From: Lytechinus pictus
Lineage: Eukaryota > Echinodermata > Echinoidea > Temnopleuroida > Toxopneustidae
Assembly (NCBI RefSeq): GCF_037042905.1
Contig: NC_087262.1
Span: 24,218,501-24,282,500 of the forward strand
Reading direction: 5' to 3'
DNA: 64,000 nucleotides
Of this stretch, positions 58,297 to 64,000 are shown piece after piece. Both the position numbers and the translations under genes were made by a program. Below the pieces are notes generated by a model. The model had not been told where the DNA came from and ran no database searches. It saw only the letters and a program-made list of their open reading frames with translations. Within the stretch, counting starts at the first letter, position 1. Each line of letters begins with the position of its first letter.

Positions 58297-59100
58297 CTGT
58301 GACAGAAAAGATACAGGTCGTATGTAATGAACAAGGAGTATGAAAATGTTGTTACACTTTTTGCTGGTTTAAATATTGACAACTCTCACCATCACCATCA
58401 TAGGGACAGTGATCTTCCGCGATCGCTGAAAATGGGAAAATGGACGGGATTCACGGAAACGGCCTTTTGAAACGGAAAGTGGCATTTCAAACGGAAAATC
58501 ACGGAAAACATATTTTTTCTCAAATTACACAGAACAGCAACAGAAATTACTCCAAAAATGAATATTAAATAGCCACAAAAGCTTTACTCACTTCGCCATA
58601 ATCATGACAATCCACATATCGTGACTGCACTTGACTCCATCACAATTGATTGTACACCTCGCCCCGGCCCACGGTCAGCAGGGTCTGCCATATCAAAAAC
58701 ATTCACACGTATACATTGTTTCCTTTCTAACAATACGGTCATGTGCTGCTGCCCTCTACATTCAAAGATGTAACAGCACGATATCGCGGTAAGGAAATCC
58801 AAAATGGCTGATAGGCAAAAATCGTGTGTGATCTTTCTGGTAAGAAAATTGAGAAATTTTACATTTCTGATCTAAAATATTTTGACTTTATATGCATTAT
58901 GAATATAAAGGTTTAAAGATTTATAAAATGACATGTTTTCCCAAAAATTATTGTGATAAAGGTGGATTTCCGAGGGAAATCCATCTTTTTTTACCTGTCT
59001 CTACACACTGCTTACGGCGGCCATGTCAAGGCTCCGTGATGAAAGGAAAATGTAACAATTATTTAAATATCATCACAGAGTTTTCAAGGCTAATCCCTGC
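58297..59100 (-). promoter_or_regulatory. FADD upstream region; 5' exon and promoter not located precisely
   Basis: The acceptor at 58297 requires an upstream non-coding exon. The 58600-59050 stretch is the only less AT-rich candidate (CCCGGCCCACGG, GGCGGCCATG). A minus-strand ATGGCCGCC near 59010 resembles a YY1 site often found at start sites of TATA-less promoters. This is a weak inference. A run of ACGGAAA words occupies 58450-58510. Confidence 0.25.
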
Positions 59101-59109
59101 CATTATCAC

Positions 59110-59172
59110 TCACATCATCACCATCAACATCTTTATTATCATCATGACCATCATTATCATCACCATCATGAC

Positions 59173-59204
<32 letters not shown>

Positions 59205-59690
59205 CCACCACCACCACCCCCACCACCATTACCACCACCACCACCACCATCATCATCATTCTCATTATCATCATCATCACCATCATCACCATCATGACCA
59301 TCATCATCATCACCACCATCATCATCTCATCACCATCATCATCATCATCCTCATTATCATCACCATCACCATCATCATCATCATCAACACCATCATCATC
59401 ATCACCATCATCAACTACTATCATCAACCTCATCAAATACCACCAATCATCATCACCATTTTCATCTTCAATCACCATCAAGCATCATCCTCATCATCTC
59501 CATCACCATCATCATCATCATCAACACCATCATCATCATCACCATCATCAACTACTATCATCAACCTCATCAAATACCACCAATCATCATCACCATTTTC
59601 ATCTTCAATCACCATCAAGCATCATCCTCATCATCTCCATCACCATCAACATCATCTGCCAGTCAGCAGCATTATCATCGCCATCATCTA
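59110..59690 (+). repeat. (CAT)n/(CAC)n microsatellite with a 137-bp duplication
   Basis: Nearly 600 bp of TCA/CAC triplets. A block from about 59375 to 59500 (including CAACACCATCATC, CAACTACTATCATC, CAAGCATCATCCTC) is repeated exactly 137 bp later (59512-59640). The long reading frames in all phases come from the triplet period. Confidence 0.9.
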
Positions 59691-59698
59691 CATCATGT

Positions 59699-60277
59699 CC
59701 CAAGGGGGCCAGTTAAATGTATTGCTGTACACATGCATGACCAAATTATTTCAAAACACCCCCTACACTATTTTTTTTTGTGTGTGCAAAGTAACCCCTT
59801 AAACAAGTTTTTGCGGGCTTCATTTACACATTTTGGCCCCTAAACAAGTTGTCGCCAGAATATGACCCCTAAACAAGTTTTGTCTACTTGCTATTTGCTA
59901 ATATTACGCCTAATTTTTAATAGATAAAACTATATTCATGGGTATTGCATGCCCCCCAGTAAGTTAGGGTTAAAATACCACAATCGGGAAGAACCTGAGC
60001 ACTTTTCAGAAATGAAGCCCCGAAAAAAAAGCTTGGGGGAAAAACATACCCTAAACATGTTTTGCTAGTCTTTAAAAAAAAATTCCTAAATACGTTTGAC
60101 CCTGCAATTGACCATTGTCCAGTCTTTGAAAACCATTTTTTTAAATCAGTGTTTTTGATACCCTTAACGAGTGCACGCGCGGCCCGCATCCAAAACTGAA
60201 AAAACACCCCTTTAAACATGTTTTTTTGTCACGCAGCACGTGTACAGCAATATATTTGAGTGCCCCCCCCCCCCGGG
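59699..60277. mobile_element. hAT-like non-autonomous element with 8-bp target duplication
   Basis: Inverted ends: CCCAAGGGGGCCAGTTAAAT plus GTATTGCTGTACAC on the left; GTGTACAGCAATATATTTGA plus GTGCCCCCCCCCCCCGGG on the right. CATCATGT flanks both sides (59691-59698 and 60278-60285), an 8-bp target-site duplication as made by hAT-type transposases, although the flank is (CAT)-rich. Internal sequence matches 47013-47405. It has no transposase. Confidence 0.75.
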
Positions 60278-60285
60278 CATCATGT

Positions 60286-60964
60286 ATCACTATCATCAGC
60301 TTAAAATTCAAAACTAAAACGAGATGAAAGCAGCTAGAAGTAGAATTCATGTGTAGACTACAAAATCTGAACTCTCACACATCTCACACACCCCTGATCA
60401 TCCTAATCACTATCATCATCATCTTAAAGTCAAGTCCAGATATTTACTTTACAAAATGCTTGGTCAAAAAAGTAACTACCGGTAATAACTGTAGGCCTGG
60501 TAGTTAAATACATATCACAACCAATGTCTAAATTCAATAGTTGATTTATTTTTATTTTTAGAGGCCTATTTTTACTTTAGACCAAAAGCTTCATGCTCTG
60601 TTATGTTGGTTGTTCCGCTGAACTCCGTTGGCTCCACTCCCCAAAATATACAGAGACCGAAGTTCTAGCTCGATCTGTACAGGGACTCAATGGCCATACA
60701 GTATGTTTATGTATTAAGTTCGGATAAAACAGGGAAGTGAAGTTGTGCGACAGCCTAAGTCACTGTTTTTTCCCCTTTTAAGTTTATTTTTCCCCGTTTT
60801 GGTGCATTTCAGGCCAAAACGGAATAATTATCTTTAATTTGGTACAGTTCTTTAGATATATTTTATGAAATAAAGACAAAAATCAATGAGCCCCGTCGTG
60901 GGGATTTTGCATTGTTAACCCCTAATGGTGGCTGCATGATAGCAAGCCGTCTGTTTATGGAGAT
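60286..60964. other. Non-coding DNA
   Basis: No exon, RNA gene or bounded repeat recognised. The sequence is less AT-rich than average but has no open frame of note. Confidence 0.4.
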
Positions 60965-61308
60965 GGTCCTAAAGCTACGCACCACTCATAGCGCATGCAG
61001 TTTTTATGGCAAATGCGCACTCTGTGTGTGGAACTGTGAATGCAGAGTGACGAACGATTCCTATTCAATTTTTTCTACAGAGCTGCAGTAAATCTCTAAA
61101 TGCATGAAATGCAGAGAAAACCAACAACTTTTTGGAATTTTGGGGTTATATTCGCTTAAATTTCTTCTTCTTCTTCTTCTTCTGGAAACAGTACAGTCCA
61201 CCGTCTGGTGTATTGTCGTACTTCATTTTATCCTATAATATTTTAGAAATTGAGGCACAGGAAATACTATTTTTTTGCGTGATAAATTGAGTGCGTAGCT
61301 TTAGGACC
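60965..61308. mobile_element. MITE with 18-bp perfect inverted ends
   Basis: GGTCCTAAAGCTACGCAC at 60965-60982 is the exact reverse complement of 61291-61308. The 344-bp unit has a (TTC)8 stretch near 61160 and no coding frame. Confidence 0.75.
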
Positions 61309-62229
61309 CCTTCTACATCGGGCAGCAAAATCAGGAGGCGTTCGGAAAACACAGCGGGATTTTCGTATTAGCATGATTAGTGAGTTTTTTGCGATATTTT
61401 CTTCTTGGTTAATGATCTTTAGAATGTTTTCCATATGTAAGTAAAAGAAATTTTAAATTGGGAGTTTTTATTGTTTGAAAACAAAGTGCGTCCCCCCATC
61501 ATACAAATTACAAGGAGAAACTTTTTTTTTTAATACAAATGTAAAAAAAAACTCCTCGAAACAGAGTCAGAGACGGCTGCTAGCTGTCTATTTTTACTTC
61601 AGCCTCTGTCTTAGTTGACCATTGAGAAAACTTTGTTTCAAAACTAAATTGAAGACTCCAGGAAGTTCATAACACTGAATTTCAGCTAATTTGTGATTCA
61701 GTTCCGGGGAATTCGTTGTTGAGTTGTAATGATCCGACTTGGTAGGGCTTTAGCCGGTGATTTTGCTTATGTGCTATTCAAATACAAGTATCACGGAATT
61801 GTGGTATTTCTCATTCACAAGTGCGTAAGAATTGGCGCACGCGAGCATCATAGTAGATGACGTACTCAGATCTGGAGCGACTTCGAGCTCGAGCTAGCGC
61901 TAGCTCAAACGTTATTGCGCTATTATTGCAAGATACTTTTCCACAAACCGTGCATTACACATCTAGGTCTATTGTTATCATTTTTTTCTGAATACAGATA
62001 TTAGGTCTCCTTTGATCAAAGAAATGAAAGAGTAAAATCACCTGATGAAATTTCTTCCGAATTCCAGAAAACTCCTCTCAATATCAGCGCGACTGAGCGA
62101 CCGCTTATGGTATCGCCGAAATGCATAAATGCCCAATTGCTGCAAATCATGAAAAAAAAATGGAACTAGCTTTCTCGATCGCCTTGGTTTTAGTTTTAGG
62201 CTGAATGGCTGATATAGATATATTTTCAA
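61309..62229. other. Non-coding DNA
   Basis: No gene was recognised. It contains a local palindrome GAGCTAGCGCTAGCTC near 61892-61907, possibly incidental. Confidence 0.4.
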
Positions 62230-62327
62230 AAATAATGATCATAATGATAATAATAATAATAATAATAATAATGATAATAATAATAACAACAGCAACAACA
62301 ACGACAACAATAATAATGATAAATTAA

Positions 62328-62359
<32 letters not shown>

Positions 62360-62398
62360 GTCATTATCATTATTAGTAGTAGTTGAAGTAGTAGTAGT
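62230..62398 (+). repeat. (ATA)n ... (ATT)n ... (GTA)n microsatellite
   Basis: An (ATA)-type block is followed by its inverse (TTA/ATT) near 62330 and then GTAGTAG. It is the insertion target of the element at 62399. Confidence 0.85.
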
Positions 62399-63941
62399 CA
62401 GTGGCGTAACTACGGGGGGCATGGGGGGGGCACGTGCCCCCCCAATCGGCTGGCAAAAAAAAAAAAAAAAAAAAAAAAAAACGGGAGAAAAGGGAGAAAA
62501 AGAGGGAGAAGAAAGAAACGTAGTGGGAAAGAAGAATTTATTGTACATTATAATGTTATATTATATTATATGTTGTGTTATATTACATAAGAATTATTTT
62601 TTTTTCATAACTTTATGAAACATAATGTGCTCAGGTCCTATTTGTTCATTATTCCTGGTACTAGCATTGTCTGTTTAACGAGATATACATGTACAATCAT
62701 GTTGTACCAAAACGTCCTGTTTTCAAGTCAATATGCACCAAATATATATTATCGCATTTCGAGTTATTATTGTTTTATGTAGTGACATATGCTTCTTTTC
62801 ATGACTACTTAAAGTGATAGCCCCATTTTAAGGTCTGTATATAAAAAAAATCCTTGTTCGTGTTCGTGCTTACGTTCGAATTAGTGGATTGATGAGATTT
62901 GTCTGCTCTTCATGAATTCCTGAAATCGGTCATTAAAATGTTTCTTTTTCTAATGTAAATACCAAAAATTTTCAGCTCGCGCTTCGCGCTCGCATCATTT
63001 GTTTAGTGAAATACGTATGGTCATAGTAGATTCCTACAAACAAGCCTTAGAATGCCCCTCTTAAGATCTGAATTTCCTATATTTTCAGCTCGCACTTTGC
63101 GCTACTGAGATGCGTATGATAATCATGATTACTATGACTACAAAAAGCTCTTCATGTGTTTGAATGTGATTCTAACAAAATCAGCAATCGCTTGGCACTC
63201 GCATTGGATGACTATGGTGAGATATGTATACTCTTAATGGATTCAAAAAAAGAAATAGTCCTTAAAATGTCCCTGTTTGGGGTCAATATATACAAAATTT
63301 TCAGCTCGCGCTTCGCGCTCGCATCATTTTGTACGTGAAGTACGTATGGTCTTCGTAAATTCCTACAAACAAGCCTTAATTAGAATGCTTCTCTTCAGGT
63401 CTGAATTTCCTAAATTTTTAGCTCGCGCTTCGCGCTCGCAATATTTGATTAGTGAGATGCGTATTTTAATCATGATTACAATGACTACAAAAGGTGTTTC
63501 ATGTTATCTAACAAAATCAGCAAGCGCTTGGCACTCAAATTAGATGAGTATGGTGAGATATGTATTCTCTTATTTGATTTCTAAAAAATAGTCCTTAAAC
63601 TGTCTCTGTTTGGGGTCAATAAATACAAAAATTTCAGCTCGCGCTTCGCGCTCGCATTGTTTGTTTAGCGAGACAGATACGTATTTTTTTTTTTAATTTA
63701 ATAGCTTATTTTTACCCTTTTTAGATATGAATTTCAAAAATTTTCAGCTCGCGCTTCGCGCTCGCATCATTTGATCAGTGAGATACATTACATATCCGTT
63801 TAATGGCACAGTCCTTAAAATGTCTCTATATAAGGTCAATAGGCCTATACCTGGTAATTGAGCGCGCTTTGCGCGCTCACTGAGCGACTCAAAAATGTTG
63901 CTGGTGCCCCCGGCAATGCCGTGACCCACGGTACGCCACTG
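62399..63941. mobile_element. hAT-like element with internal 330-bp higher-order repeats
   Basis: The ends CAGTGGCGTA (62399) and TACGCCACTG (63941) are inverted and fit the hAT terminal consensus CAGnGGCG. GTAGTAGT flanks both ends (62391-62398, 63942-63949), an 8-bp target duplication, although the site is a (GTA)n microsatellite. Inside is a (A)26 tract, then a repeating AGCTCGCGCTTCGCGCTCGC word at 62974, 63087 (diverged), 63303, 63420, 63636 and 63746: spacing alternates ~113 and 216 bp, so the real unit is ~330 bp. No transposase frame exists. Confidence 0.8.
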
Positions 63942-63977
<36 letters not shown>

Positions 63978-64000
63978 TAGGAGGAGGAGGAGGAGTGGTA
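63942..64000 (+). repeat. (GTA)n and (GGA)n microsatellite at window end
   Basis: Thirteen GTA-type units followed by five GGA-type units; it continues the target microsatellite interrupted by the hAT-like element. Confidence 0.9.

Noticed and set aside
58892..59716. 274-codon frame and an antisense 123-codon methionine/aspartate-rich frame
   Set aside because: Both arise from a (CAT)n repeat, which lacks stops in most phases.
1..64000. CRISPR array, operon or prokaryotic defence system
   Set aside because: The window is clearly animal nuclear DNA with spliced genes; the tandem repeats present lack the regular unique spacers of a CRISPR array.

Overview
The window looks like a piece of an echinoderm genome, most likely a sea urchin. 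The two recognisable genes are intron-rich animal genes with deuterostome-like sequence. The rest is AT-rich, microsatellite-rich DNA packed with short palindromic transposons and tRNA-derived SINEs of the kind found in sea-urchin non-coding DNA. The species cannot be fixed from sequence alone.

Layout. (1) 1-7648 is non-coding and lies upstream of or inside the receptor gene; it holds a palindromic MITE (48-208), two adjacent hairpins (3595-3772) and a tandem-repeat-bearing element (6190-7153). (2) 7649-33637, + strand, carries the last 12 visible coding exons of an UNC5-type netrin receptor: Ig, two TSP1 repeats, stalk, transmembrane helix, ZU5, UPA and death domain. All splice phases agree and give 882 residues plus a partial first codon; the signal peptide and first Ig domain must lie left of the window. 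One intron (9204-25853) is 16.6 kb. (3) 33638-45285 is the receptor 3' UTR and intergenic DNA with SINEs and a 1.4-kb inverted-repeat element. (4) 45286-46611, + strand, is a single-coding-exon gene for an unrecognised 441-residue, charged, probably mostly disordered protein. (5) 47012-55660 is a transposon-rich interval, including three palindromic units placed end to end (49840-50420). (6) 55670-58282, minus strand, is a complete three-coding-exon FADD gene (225 residues: death effector domain plus death domain). (7) 58300-64000 holds the FADD upstream region, a large (CAT)n tract and two hAT-like elements, each inserted in a triplet repeat.

Working together: UNC5 is an axon-guidance and dependence receptor whose cytoplasmic death domain can signal apoptosis, and FADD is the adaptor that joins death receptors to DED caspases. 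Two death-fold genes about 22 kb apart is noteworthy, but nothing in the sequence shows a functional or regulatory link. I found no convincing new multi-gene system. The novelty here is in the repeat architecture, tandem splice acceptors, candidate hammerhead-ribozyme relics and the unknown 441-residue protein.
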